The position numbers and the translations under genes are program-made. From Stentor coeruleus (lineage: Eukaryota; Ciliophora; Heterotrichea; Heterotrichida; Stentoridae), in contig MPUH01000087.1 in the NCBI GenBank assembly GCA_001970955.1, positions 49,411 to 113,410 of the forward strand: a DNA stretch of 64,000 nucleotides. Reading direction: 5' to 3'. Shown one piece after another: positions 9,913 to 20,885 of the stretch; position 1 is the first letter of the stretch, and each line of letters begins with the position of its first letter. Under the pieces are notes generated by a model, which saw only the letters and a program-made list of their open reading frames with translations, searched no databases and was not told the origin of the DNA.

Positions 9913-11238
9913 CTAACGACTAGCAATTATTTTTTTCTGCATCCACAAATTTTTCCAATACGCAAAGGCAAACTGCATAATAATTTTCCTAGAAAACATA
10001 CTTTCACGTTGTTTGCATATATACTCTCTATGCCTTTGCAGGAGATCATCACGAGGTTTTTTAGTTTTTCTTGGCGAAGGTTCTTGCATAAATTTTTTCC
10101 CATCATTTACCGCATATAAACACAATGGTTTTTTTGATACCGACGATGATATCCTTGAAGTTAAATCATTTTTTACTCCTGACTCTAATCGGACTACCAC
10201 ATTTTTCCTAGCTGTATTTTCACTGTTTATCCCTCTGCTATTAACTAAAGATACTTTGTTTTCTTTTAAATCAGGTTTAGTTCGTGTATAGTCATTTTTT
10301 CTTAAACCTAAACTTTTTTTCCCTTGAGAAGCTACTCTTAACATATTCGAACTTGATCTTGTGGCTGAGTTGGACTGAAGGGTTACTTTCACTGTCGCCA
10401 CTTCGCTTTCCACAAGTTTTTCTGTTTGGAGGAACTCGTCAAGTTCCGAATCTTTCATCGTGCTTTGGGAAATTTTTGAGATTTTTTTGACCTTTGCCGT
10501 CATGCTCATAGAACCCGATGAGTTTTTAGCATATTTCAACGATGAACCCTGACTTGTATGATAACGAGAACTAGGTCTTGCCCCTAAAATTGATGTATTT
10601 GGTGAATCTGGAACACTATTATTAGAATAAGGGCCTTTATGTAATGAACTTGTTGATGATGAAGTTCTAAGATTAGATGAACCCAGTTCTACACGAGACT
10701 TCCCTGGTGGTATTGGAGATATTTCTCTACCCAAAGCACTATGTGTTGACCTAAAACTCTCATCTTTAGTTCTCAAAGTTTCTAAAGCTTCTTTAATTGT
10801 AAAGTCAAGGTCAAGACTACTATTTGACTCTTCAGTCTTCCCTGAAAAATCATTACTCATGTTTCTTTTCTTAGATGACCATGATAAAGGAACTTTGTAT
10901 AGACTTTTACACAATTCGTTAATATGTTCAAAAAACAAACCAACTCTTTCATTGGGAACTGCTGATAAAAAACAAGAAAAACAGATGTCTTTGAGAATAC
11001 CTTCGAATTGATTGAAATTTAATGTTGCCCTGCTTGATGGCAGCTTGACTAACTTGTCTAGATGACGTTTGAGGTCAACTGGGCTGATGAGAGTCTAGTT
11101 GATGATTACTGGTAATATGTTTATGTTCTTGCAAAATAGCTGGAAATTCGCTAGTGGGAGAGTCCCATCTTTGTTGGCGATTTTTGAAAAGATTGTTTTA
11201 AACTTGGACTGATTTTCTTCAAACAGTCTATTATTCAT
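9913..11238 (-). CDS. Uncharacterised Ser-rich protein with a helical N-terminal domain
   Basis: Two exons joined over a 15-nt intron at 11095-11109; the ATG at 11238 gives MNNRLFEENQ. The total is 436 residues. The first 115 residues form a compact, probably helical domain (IFSKIANKDGTLPLANFQLF, ILPTLISPVDLKRHL). It recalls EF-hand-like or TPPP-like domains of ciliate cytoskeletal proteins, but no clear calcium loop is present. A long Ser/Lys-rich, probably disordered middle follows (about 130-390), with several SP/TP sites. The C-terminus (about 405-430) is a basic, Trp-containing amphipathic segment (FAFAYWKNLWMQKKI). Without the intron the N-terminal domain would be missed, because a TAG inside the intron ends the frame. 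A cytoskeletal or basal-body role is a guess. Confidence 0.75.
11095..11109 (-). other. 15-nt intron
   Basis: GTAATCATCAACTAG on the minus strand. Its TAG is in frame; removal joins KNINILP to TLISPVDLK without changing frame (exon 1 is 43 codons). Confidence 0.88.
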
Positions 11239-11613
11239 ATTTTATTGATATGCTTAAAAAGCTCTTTTATTTGAATAATCGCAGATACCGGCTATGAGAT
11301 TTGTATGCTTTTATCTTTAAACCCAGTTTTTATTAGATTTTTTTTTACTGTAAATTGTTATTGGAAATTATAATCTCATAGTAAAATATTAAACTTAAAA
11401 TATCATCAAGTTTATTATGAACCAACATATAAATCTTAAAAAGTTTATTTTCTATATCCCAACAACTAAAAACTGGTTAAAAAAAGCATCTCTTTTTCCA
11501 TAACTCATAACTTTAACAAAAGCTAACAAAATTAAACTTTAAAAAACATTAAAATCTCCGAACTCCAATAAAACCTTATCTAAACTTATTTTCATATAAT
11601 CAATATTAAACTA
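11239..11613. other. Intergenic region between two minus-strand genes
   Basis: AT-rich 375 bases holding the 5' flank of the gene to the left and the 3' flank of the WD40 gene. Nothing else recognised. Confidence 0.45.
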
Positions 11614-13650
11614 CTAAGCATTTCCTTCAATAATATGAGAAAAAAATACATTTGATCCAGGAAGTTCATGAGAAGCATATTCCCCAAGCCACAAAAGTCC
11701 CCTATCTTGCCCATATCTACTCATTAACCCATTGCTTTTATTTTCTTTATATCCAGTAATTTCATTAGCAACTTTTATATAACTTGGAATTTCATCATAG
11801 AAAAACTCTTCTTCTTTATCTAAATTTGCATAGTCGAAATATTTGTCTACAATAATAGTTTCTTCATTTGCATTTAGACTAAAACAATTAGGATTATCAA
11901 CTTTGTATATTTTCAATGGCACGGATTTTTCAATAGAAAATTTTAATAAAATGTTTGTGTTTTTAATTCTAAAATCTTGAGGAGTGTATTTACTTGCATT
12001 TAAGCCTAAGAGAAATGTATTATTTCTTAAGATAATCCCATGGATAAACTGTAAAGGTAATGACCAAAGAATAATCCCTTTTTTATATACATGAACATTT
12101 TCGCTTGTCCCGGCAATAAGATGCTCTGATGTGTTTTGAAGGTAAAGAACATCTGAATTATGAGGTTCAAAAATTTCTTTAACACATTCCATCCGGTCAT
12201 TCCATTCAGTTATTATATTCCCAAAACTCACATAAAGGTTTTCTAAAGCACATACATCAAAACACAATTGATTATTCTTAGTCCGTTCAGCACATCCTTG
12301 CCATTTTTCATGATATTGCCATAGTATAAATGAGTTTTTCCCTAATGTTACAAAATTATCTTTAAATGATATAATTTTATGAGCTGTGTCAAAGTGTGGA
12401 TGCATTATTAATGAGTTAAGATTAGAACCTTTCCAGAATTTTAGAACTTGAACTGTCATATAAATAGAGTTAGAGACTAGTAATGTTGCTGTAAAGTCAG
12501 AGTTAAAAGATAATGAAATGACTTGTAATGGGATTGGGTAACCTTCATTTGATCTTAATGTAGGATTTCTATTTTCACAGCAAAAGAAATCTATTTTACG
12601 AGTTTCTGGGTTGTATAGTTGGATATACCCAGGAGAAGCGTTTAAAGCGAATCTGTCGTCTTTCCATACAAGGCCTGTGTAAGCAAGGCTACCTGGAATG
12701 ATTTTTCCAGGGTTTACAAGGGGGATGTACCCACCAATTTGCTTATAGTCAGAAGTTTGAAAGACTTTAAGAGAATTGTCCTGCAACCTCACTATATACA
12801 AATCATTATCCAGATTAACTTGAACATTTTGAATTGAGCATCCCAGCCTGGGTAAAAAATTCTTATCCCCAGAAGCTTCATGCCAAAGGACAATAACACC
12901 TTCTTCTCCCCCTGAGAGCATATAATTTGAGTCATTAGTAAAAGAAATACTTGTAACTTTATGTGCATGCCAATGGATTTTAACATTATTTTTTTCATAA
13001 ACCTTAACTATAAGTCCTTTAACATCTCCTATTGCTATATACTTATCTTGAGGATGTATAGCCATGACTGAAAGAGGACCATTATGCTCATAAACTCTGG
13101 AGTCTTGAGTTGAAATATTGAGGATTATTATCGATAAAGGTTTTAATAAGACTAAATGTGTTTGACTATTAGTCAATTTTAAGTCTAAAGCATCGCCTAA
13201 AAACCCTTTAAAATATGGGGTTGCTTGAAAAGTTTCTGAGCCGAGATCAAAACTTGTCAAGATTAAAGTGTTTGATTTAAGGAAATAAAGGTTTGTTTGA
13301 GATGAAGCTCCTGCTTTTTTTTAAGTCAAATAAAAAATTATACTTTTNGTTTCTGAGCCGAGATCAAAACTTGTCAAGATTAAAGTGTTTGATTTAAGGA
13401 AATAAAGGTTTGTTTGAGATGAAGCCATCATGGTAACTGGAGAGTTTGCTTTATAAGAGACATAGTCAGGAAGGGTCCATTTGATAATTAGACCATCTAG
13501 ACTACTGGTATATAAAATACTATTGCTTTGAACAAGGCTTGTGATTTCTTGACTATGTCCGAAGTGGGTTTTCATTTCGTTGCTTCGGATATTTAAAGAA
13601 AGTAATTTGCGACCTTGACAAAAAAAGGCAAAATCGCCAATCACTTCCAT
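11614..13650 (-). CDS. WDR75/UTP17-like WD40 protein, split by assembly gap
   Basis: A WD-repeat protein starting at the ATG at 13650 and ending at 11614. A false duplication around the N at 13348 interrupts it; skipping 13232-13348 (117 bases) restores a single frame of 639 residues. Early repeats include YTSSLDGLIIKWTLPDY. A stretch beginning HWHAHKVTSISFTNDSNY and continuing LSGGEEGVIVLWHEASG, FLPRLG closely follows WDR75/Nan1 (UTP17). That protein belongs to the t-UTP subcomplex of the SSU processome, which starts pre-18S rRNA transcription and processing in the nucleolus. The length is shorter than human WDR75 (about 830), and the usual basic C-terminal tail is absent. The WD40 fold is certain, the UTP17 assignment moderately so. 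Confidence 0.8.
13232..13425. repeat. False direct duplication around a one-N gap
   Basis: Bases 13232-13308 and 13349-13425 are identical 77-base copies either side of the N at 13348. The left copy is followed by 39 bases (13309-13347) not found after the right copy. The pattern is that of two overlapping contig ends placed side by side. Confidence 0.92.
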
Positions 13651-15300
13651 TATTATATCCTGAGTTTTTTTTTTTCAGGGTAATGCAAATTTGATTTAAG
13701 TTTATGTTTGATGATAACTAAAAATAGAGTTAAAAATATTTATTTTAATTTTAGTATTATGGGCTTAATGATAGTTTTTTATTGGCGAGTATTGGCAAAG
13801 AGTATATAAGGATTATTTTATGGGGGAAAATTATGATTTTAGCTTGCTGATTAAGATTTTCAGACTTGCTTGTGCTGTACTTTTGGCTTAAGGAAAACAA
13901 ACAGATGACTTGATTTTGACAGTGAATGAAACTTTACCGGTTTATAGATCAAAGTACCCTTATAAGGCTCATAGGATTGAGGATTTGAATGTGAAAATTG
14001 TCATGGAAATTTAAAGGGCTTAGAATTTAATAGAGATTTTATATGATGCTTGAAAATAGACTTTGGTATATATATTTTATGAATTAGATGTTGTAGTTAA
14101 TTATTGTATTTCGGTTTAGAATATGGAGAAAGTTAGTTTGTTTATGTTTGTGGTTTTTTTTAATGCAAATTTATATTTTTCAATGTGAAAAAATGTATTG
14201 GAAAAGAGTCATCTCATTTTGGGGCTTAAAAATTTTCGCTGATGATTGAAAATGAATAAACATAAATTTATTGTCATGGTATTAACAACAGTATATAAAC
14301 ACTAGAAAAATATTAATAATTTCAAAGATATTATGCATTAAAATAATAAATATTGTATTTGTTATACACTAATCAACCAAGATTTATTTACTTTAAATAA
14401 AATATTAGCAAATTATTAATCATTTACTATTAAAGTATATTAAAACTTAATTGTCTTTTGTTACATAATCACATTATTTCTTATTATAATCAAGTAGATA
14501 AAATTGTAAAATAGCTTGTGCTGAGTAATAAACATTTTATTTACTACTTAATATAATTTTTTAAGATTTGCATAATTTGGTAGGCGATATTAAATTTTCT
14601 CACAAAGCTACATAACACAATTTATCCTGATCCTAAAAACCTTCACCTAGTCTATTTTCTATTTCCTGATAATTGCACCCAAGGCCATTTTATCTGGTGA
14701 CATAATTCTTATCAAATTTCCCAATAAAAACATTAAGCATATAAATACCAAAACTACCAAAATCATTACTCTTACAATATAATCCCCTACCTTATCCTTC
14801 TATAATTTTCAAATTGGAATTTCTTTATTTCACTTTCAAATCTAATCCTCCAAAATTTTTACCATACTCATAATCCATCATCATAAAATACCATAAATAT
14901 TAAAATATTAAACACTCAGCATAAACTTAACTATAACATATAATATTTAATAATATATACCCAAAACAAAAAAAACTTATCTATATTATAATTTTATCAA
15001 ATAAATTTAAAATCACATAACCATAATCATCATGTCATCCTACAGCCATAATCAATACCTTATAAAAAATCATATTTTCACAAAAACTAAATCAAATTCC
15101 TATATATTCCAACCCTAAAACATCTTACTAAATCCTTTAACGGCAATATCCAACCTTCATTTTTTCTTAACAAAAAAATTTCTTTATAATATTATTATAG
15201 CATTACTATACATTACAATTTATTTCATCATATAAATCTAAACTTTTATACTAAAAAACTATATAAGAAAAAAAATCTATCTTCTATATGGAGAATAATA
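13651..15300. other. Divergent 1.65 kb intergenic region
   Basis: No complete gene is supported. The left part is T/G-rich and the right part (about 14600-15300) strongly A/C-rich, as for two divergent 5' flanks. One broken frame at 13820-14014 is listed separately. No tRNA or other RNA gene recognised. Confidence 0.5.
13820..14014 (+). pseudogene. Possible decayed small reading frame
   Basis: From the ATG at 13820 the frame reads MGENYDFSLLIKIFRLACAV, then LLA and a TAA at 13889. It continues in the same frame with a protein-like stretch (GKQTDDLILTVNETLPVYRS, then KYPYKAHRIEDLNV) to a TAA at 14012. A 16-base GT...AAG segment covers the internal stop, but removing it shifts the frame into a stop. 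It may be a relic, a sequencing error or chance; no family recognised. Confidence 0.25.
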
Positions 15301-16485
15301 ATGGACTTATCAGACAGCTCTAAGCTCCTAAAGACTTTTAATTTGAATAAAGCTTTGGAGTCATTGTCGTGCAATGAAGACAGCAATGCTATTGATAGTT
15401 TGTATACAAAGTCTACTACATGTGAAGCATCTAATCAGTATTCTTATTCAAACTCGATTTTTGGAGAATCATTGGCGCAGAGTATTGCCCCTTCAAACAA
15501 ACAAAATATTATGTCAGAGTTTGAGATTAAGTTAAATGCAGAAAAAAGGAAACCAAGCAATATAAAAATTGCTGATGGATGCAGTTTTGGGGATTTTATT
15601 GAAAGCTATGCGAAAACTTTGAAAATTTGGTTTTTTGATGAGTTTTGCCTAGATGTGAAGATCAACCCTGACAACACAATTCAAGATCTTATTAAAACAT
15701 CGCTTGATGTTTATACATCAAAAAACTATCATTTACCTGATGGGATGTTTATTCAACTTTATGATGTTTACAATGAAGACTGTCATGTTTTAGATGTTGA
15801 TGATAAGATAGGCTGTATGACTTTTGGGACTTTATATTTAAGAAGAAACCAAAGGATGAATTTAATTCTTAATGTTACATATGAAAAAGTATCGGTGCCT
15901 GTTGAAATTGGATTAGAAGATAGTTTGTTGAAAGTTATGAGAAATATCAATCAGGCCCAATTTTTCCCTATAATCTTTGATAAAGAAAACTTTTTGTTTT
16001 CGAGTAAGATTGCGGTGCGTGGGTTTGAGTCAGAATGCGACTTAAGCATTGACTTATTGGTGAAATTTTTACCTAGTGAAAAGCTGACTTTGATAAAAAA
16101 AGTGTTTTTGGATATGCCTGGTGAAGTTAAAATTACTAGTGACAAAGAGTTTAAAGTTGGTATGGTAGATAAAAACTCAAAAGTTACAAAAAAACTTTTA
16201 TGTATAGGAACTGATTGTCTGACTATAAAAAAATTCAATACTGAAGAAAAGAAATCTCTTATCAACAAAATCAAAATGTTTGTAAAGAAAAAGCAAAGGC
16301 TTGATATACCTTTTGTTGACTTAGTTTCAATAAAGCGAGCAGAAAGGATAAATTCTTTAGAAATCGCATTCAAAATAAAGCGAAAATCAAAATTTATCAT
16401 CATCGAAGCTGAAAACACTCAAAAATTCTCACAACTGCATTCAGTTTTAAATTCTCTAATTACTGTCAAAAATCGCACAATATAA
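15301..16485 (+). CDS. Possible SIN1/AVO1-like TORC2 subunit
   Basis: A 394-residue intracellular protein. Residues about 105-180 (LKIWFFDEFCLDVKINPDN, TIQDLIKTSLDVYTSK, then a D-rich loop ending in LYLRRNQ) look like a ubiquitin-fold Ras-binding-type domain. The C-terminal 130 residues, with alternating hydrophobic strands and a closing helix (FIIIEAENTQKFSQLHSVL), fit a PH domain. This order is that of SIN1/AVO1, which brings TORC2 to membranes and to its kinase substrates. No CRIM domain was clearly recognised in the first 100 residues, so the assignment is tentative. An ATG at 15288 opens a 12-codon out-of-frame reading frame overlapping the start; whether it is transcribed is unknown. 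Confidence 0.7.
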   Translation: MDLSDSSKLLKTFNLNKALESLSCNEDSNAIDSLYTKSTTCEASNQYSYSNSIFGESLAQSIAPSNKQNIMSEFEIKLNAEKRKPSNIKIADGCSFGDFIESYAKTLKIWFFDEFCLDVKINPDNTIQDLIKTSLDVYTSKNYHLPDGMFIQLYDVYNEDCHVLDVDDKIGCMTFGTLYLRRNQRMNLILNVTYEKVSVPVEIGLEDSLLKVMRNINQAQFFPIIFDKENFLFSSKIAVRGFESECDLSIDLLVKFLPSEKLTLIKKVFLDMPGEVKITSDKEFKVGMVDKNSKVTKKLLCIGTDCLTIKKFNTEEKKSLINKIKMFVKKKQRLDIPFVDLVSIKRAERINSLEIAFKIKRKSKFIIIEAENTQKFSQLHSVLNSLITVKNRTI

Positions 16486-16839
16486 TTTAAATAACATTAA
16501 AATCTTTTGATATAATCTTATTGTTTTTCACATACAAAAATATAATTTTTGCTTTTTAAATCAGGTTTTTATTTAGAAAAACATGCAGTATAAATATAGG
16601 GAGATTACAATAAAATATAGTTTTTATTTGGAAAAATAATCTTTGCTAATGGAATATGTTCTGAAAAAGTGAAGATTATATTTGAAGTGCGACAAAATAG
16701 GATTTTTAAATCAAAAAATTAGAAAATGTAATAATTTATAGATTTTTCCTTGAAAATCATAAAATTTAATAGTTTTTTACAGATAATATTATATATATAC
16801 AAACTTACTATGTTGGTTTTATAAACAAACATATTTTAA
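16486..16839. other. Intergenic region between two plus-strand genes
   Basis: AT-rich 354 bases with nothing recognisable beyond a TATATATA stretch near 16790, about 50 bases before the next ATG. Confidence 0.45.
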
Positions 16840-17919
16840 ATGGAAGATTGTCATAGAACAGCAATTGATAAGAATAAATCATATAAAGCGCTTGACAACT
16901 ATAAAATTGATTTGCTTAAGAAACTTAGAAAAGGTCTTCAAAGGAATAGAAAAGAAACAAATACTCCAGTTAAAGTTTTTAAAGAGCCGATAAATTTAAA
17001 TAAAACTTACGATTTGGAAGCTATGCAAAAAGGGTATAGGATTGATAAGATGGATGATACTTTGCTAAGAATTCGTCAGGCAAATGAAGAGAAAGTTAAT
17101 AATTTAAGTATAGTTATTCACAATCAAACCAAAAAAGAACTCAAAAACACAATGATGAATATTCATCATACTTTTCAAAAAGAAGTTTTTACTATAAAAA
17201 AAGAAAAAGAATTAATGCTCGAGGAATTATCAGTCAAAACTAGAACTTTTTCAACTCTATCAGATCATTTTATTAATCAAAGATTTATTCGAAATGAATA
17301 TGAAATGATAGAGCCAGAATTTATTGAAGAAAACAGCTACGAAGATGATAATGAAAGAATTAAAGAAATGAGAAATGAAATCCCTAAAGACCTTTTGTAT
17401 TATGAAACTTTGAAGATTATAAATATATCTTATAAAGATGAAGCTGCTGAAGGTCTAAGAAAAGTTCAGAATATAAATGAAGAAATTAAAAAGATTGAAA
17501 TTATACATAAAAAAGCTGTGAGGAATTTGGAAAAAATCATTGGAAATAGAGAAAAAAGTGTATTGAATGAAGCTGAAGCTATAAGGTTAGAGTATGAAGA
17601 TTTCAAAAATCGAATAATACAGGAAATGCATTTGCGTACATTACTTGAAGAACGCCAGAAAAGTTTTATCAAAAGTTTATATGAAGAATTAAAAAATGCT
17701 AAAACTATTTTGAACAATCCAACACTTAGAAAAAAAACTTATGATAAACTTCGTGAAACTCTTACTCCTACTATACATGATTGTAATTTTCCAAATATTA
17801 TTCAAACTGAAATTAGTACTAAAGAAGGAGATTATCGTCAATTATATTCTCCTGTTGAACCAATTTCGAGCCGAAGTAATGTGTCTACACGTAGAGCAAA
17901 GAGTAGTTTTAAACCATGA
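16840..17919 (+). CDS. Uncharacterised coiled-coil protein
   Basis: A 359-residue, highly charged protein. The middle and C-terminal parts (about 90-300) are rich in Glu, Lys, Ile and Leu with heptad-like spacing (KIEIIHKKAVRNLEKIIGNR, LLEERQKSFIKSLYEELKN) and are predicted coiled coil by eye. The last 60 residues are less charged and end in a Ser/Arg-rich tail (SSRSNVSTRRAKSSFKP). No membrane segment. It ends in TGA, one of two genes here using that stop. A structural role in basal bodies or cortex is plausible for a ciliate but is only a guess. Confidence 0.72.
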   Translation: MEDCHRTAIDKNKSYKALDNYKIDLLKKLRKGLQRNRKETNTPVKVFKEPINLNKTYDLEAMQKGYRIDKMDDTLLRIRQANEEKVNNLSIVIHNQTKKELKNTMMNIHHTFQKEVFTIKKEKELMLEELSVKTRTFSTLSDHFINQRFIRNEYEMIEPEFIEENSYEDDNERIKEMRNEIPKDLLYYETLKIINISYKDEAAEGLRKVQNINEEIKKIEIIHKKAVRNLEKIIGNREKSVLNEAEAIRLEYEDFKNRIIQEMHLRTLLEERQKSFIKSLYEELKNAKTILNNPTLRKKTYDKLRETLTPTIHDCNFPNIIQTEISTKEGDYRQLYSPVEPISSRSNVSTRRAKSSFKP

Positions 17920-18165
17920 TTATTATATAATAAATAAGATAGAATATATACTAAATATATAATTATATTTATACAATTTGGTTTAATAATCTGATATATT
18001 TTTGTTATCGATTAACCTTAATACAAAGATAAAATGTAATCTTATAATCAAAAAAACTGTTTCTATTATTATAAAAATACGTCATAATCTTATCAAAATT
18101 TTATTAGCAATATTTAATAAATCCTAGTCTTAATAATAATAAATTCCTTTCTTCTAATATTACTT

Positions 18166-18729
18166 TTAATCTAAGCCTTTTACAATTTTATCCAAATAAT
18201 TCAATTCTCTAACATCGTTATCAGGTAAATCTAAAAAACTATCAAAAGGTAAATCCTCATCTTGTATATTGCAAACACTTAAATTTTCATTTATAGGAGA
18301 ACTTTTAATCTTTTTTTTCCTAACACAACTATAATACCGATTTTTTATAGTACTTGGAAGACGTCCTGGAAGAAAAGTTGATATTTTTTTCCAATTGCTG
18401 CCGTGTTTGGTATAAAGTTCTTTAAGGTATTCATCTTCCTCAGGAGTCCATGGGGATTTTTTAGTAGAACTATCAAATCTTTGAAGCCACCTTTTTTTGA
18501 TTTGGTCTGGTGTGCGATTTGGGAACTCTTTTGCTAAAAGTATCCAGTTATAGTTTTTCTCATTAGCTAGCAATCCTAGTTTTTGATCTTCTTCTAGTGA
18601 CCAATAATTTATCTTTTTATTTAAGTTTTTACATGAATCTTTACTTGATATATGATGATGTGGCTGAGATAAGTCGCTTGACTTGCCCCAAAATTTTCCT
18701 GCGATGTGCTTTGCTATAAGCCATTTCAT
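18166..18729 (-). CDS. Divergent two-repeat MYB/SANT protein
   Basis: A 187-residue protein with two MYB repeats. The first, about 40-86, has W43, W62 and W81 (YWSLEEDQK, RTPDQIKKRW); the second, about 91-137, has W94, W113 and Y132 (SPWTPEEDEYL, GRLPSTIKNRYYSCVRKKK). Aromatic replacement of the third tryptophan in the second repeat is common in MYB families. Repeats are followed by a basic patch likely to be a nuclear localisation signal and a short acidic tail. It is much less like c-Myb than the gene at 2810-3613, so a different DNA target is expected. The MYB call is firm. Confidence 0.87.
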   Translation of the reverse strand: MKWLIAKHIAGKFWGKSSDLSQPHHHISSKDSCKNLNKKINYWSLEEDQKLGLLANEKNYNWILLAKEFPNRTPDQIKKRWLQRFDSSTKKSPWTPEEDEYLKELYTKHGSNWKKISTFLPGRLPSTIKNRYYSCVRKKKIKSSPINENLSVCNIQDEDLPFDSFLDLPDNDVRELNYLDKIVKGLD

Positions 18730-19418
18730 TATATAGTATGTTAAGGGACCTTAGGATTTTTTATTTATATATATATTTTTTTTGAATTTGATTGCTATTT
18801 TGTTTATAATTAATTAAAGATTGTCTTTGATTTGTTTATATAAGGATGATATAAGATTGTTGATATATTTTTTTATGTCATGATTTAGGTATGTTGCTGA
18901 ATGAATTATGGTAATATGAGAATTGTAATATTAGGCAAACATTTGGTAATAATCAAGTTTGGGCAATTTTTAAGGGAAAGTATAGATTTTTTAGTGAAGT
19001 TAATTGGGAATAATATAAATGATTGAAATATACAGCTAGTTTACTAAGGATTTTATTATATGGTAGGATTATTTTTATTATTGCAATTGCTTTGAGTAAA
19101 TAAAATTTTATATATGAAAATGTGATATAAACATTAAATCAAACTGCTTTACTTCTATAATTATATTATCAAATTATTAAATTATTTTAACTTCTTATCC
19201 TCTACTATTATATATCTATATGTTAAATAAAAACTTTCTCAAAATTCCGTATTAGCATAAAGTCTCACAAATTTCAACTCTCCACATCCGAAAAAATTCA
19301 AGTCAAACCCAAAATTTTAAAATAATCCAAAAAAACTCCTAAAAACTCATCTCCATAAACATCCTCACATAAAAACAAAATATTTTTCCATATAAAACTT
19401 CAACAATACACTTTTTAT
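18730..19418. other. Intergenic region between two minus-strand genes
   Basis: T/G-rich on the left (5' flank of the MYB gene, with CTATATA directly upstream of its ATG) and A/C-rich on the right (3' flank of the next gene). Nothing else recognised. Confidence 0.5.
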
Positions 19419-20096
19419 TTAAGCAGGATTTAAAAATAGTAAAAATTTCTTGAATCTCTTAATAAGCATTTTAAGCTTTCCCTCAACCTTCAACCTATTT
19501 TTCCCATGATTCTCCGATTTCTCTAAAGTTTTCGTTTTTATCGAAGGTGTGCAAGTTTTAATTCTCGGGGTCATCTTCGAAGTTTTTTTAAGTTTTTTAG
19601 TCGAAAAAGTCAATATTTTCAAATTCGGTTCATATGGGCTTTTCAACACTGTGTTTCTCGAAGTTTTTACTGTACTTCTGCTTGTCTCAGGCTTTATAAC
19701 CACATCTTCTATAGACAAAGAGCCTCTAGGGATTTTAAGCTTTAGGGTTTTATGTTTGTTTGTATTAAAAATCTTTGAAATGACATCTTCTTCATTGTTT
19801 TTACAAGCTTTGCATAAGTCTTGAAGAGTTTCTTCATATTGTTTTAATTTTTTCCTAGAGTATTCTAGTTCTTCTTCTGATTTTTGCACGTCTTTAAGCC
19901 ACATTTCTAGTTCGCTTTCTTTTTGTTTGAGGTCTTTATGGACGTGTTTAAGTTTTTTTATTGAGGAAATTGTATCGAGAGTTTTTTCTTCAAGTTGTTT
20001 ATAATCTTTAGATAAATGAGCAATATCCAGGCCTAACTCGCTTGTGCATTTTCGAGGCTTGAGGAGGTCTTTTGTTATAGAACTTGACATAGACAT
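19419..20096 (-). CDS. Uncharacterised coiled-coil protein with basic tail
   Basis: A 225-residue protein. Residues about 25-95 are strongly heptad-like (YKQLEEKTLDTISSIKKL, EELEYSRKKLKQYEETL), indicating a coiled coil. The C-terminal half is Lys/Thr/Ser-rich and probably disordered, ending in a very basic, hydrophobic stretch (KMLIKRFKKFLLFL). No family recognised. Confidence 0.68.
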   Translation of the reverse strand: MSMSSSITKDLLKPRKCTSELGLDIAHLSKDYKQLEEKTLDTISSIKKLKHVHKDLKQKESELEMWLKDVQKSEEELEYSRKKLKQYEETLQDLCKACKNNEEDVISKIFNTNKHKTLKLKIPRGSLSIEDVVIKPETSRSTVKTSRNTVLKSPYEPNLKILTFSTKKLKKTSKMTPRIKTCTPSIKTKTLEKSENHGKNRLKVEGKLKMLIKRFKKFLLFLNPA

Positions 20097-20885
20097 TTTA
20101 GAATTGTATATAGGAAGACTATTTAGGAAAATGGATTTTAGGATGAGTTTTTAGAAGTGGTTTTATTGGGTTGTTTATTAGATAATAAAAGTTTTAGGAA
20201 TGATTAATTGGGATAATTGAGGTTAGTTGGATTAGTTAAGTTTGTTGAATATAGTTTTTGGGATTGATGGAAGTGAAATGATTTGATATTAGGAATTTTT
20301 ATGTGTTTAGGTTTGGGTAATTATGTTAGGTTTTTGGTTTTGGGTTTTTACTTTTTGATGGATTTTATATGATTTGTAGGTTTTTTATGTTGGCATTTTA
20401 AGTAATTTTTTTATGATTTAATGAGTGATAGGATTTTTAACTTATAAAGGAAAATATTTTGGTATATTTAATGAGGTTACGAAAATATTAAATTAAATTC
20501 TTAAAGTACTGCTTAATCAGTCATACCTATATGCCATTGGGTTAGTTTCTAAATATATTATTGATTTTTTCTTTTTAAATGCAAAATACCTAGTATTTTT
20601 CTATATATTTTTGCTATAATCACTATATAAAGTTAATTAATCACTATTATAAAAAAAAATCACAAAAAATATCTCATTAAAACTAACCTATACTTTTTAA
20701 AATTTTACACAAATCTCAATACTAAGCATAAAATCTCAATTTACTCCTACAAATCATTATCCTCAATATTCCAAACCACCCTTCATCTCATTTTTCCTCA
20801 CCAAAAATCCTCCTTATCCTAAACTTACAATCCATTTACCATAAAATTCTTTTTAAAATCGCATAAATGAATTAACTATTTATTT
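20097..20885. other. Intergenic region between two minus-strand genes
   Basis: 789 bases with a sharp change from T/G-rich (20100-20460) to A/C-rich (20640-20880) on the plus strand, the usual 5' flank then 3' flank pattern for minus-strand genes. No coding frame. Confidence 0.5.

Noticed and set aside
13876-13891. 16-base GTAC...TAAG as an intron restoring the small frame
   Set aside because: Removing 16 bases shifts the frame into a TGA within eight codons.
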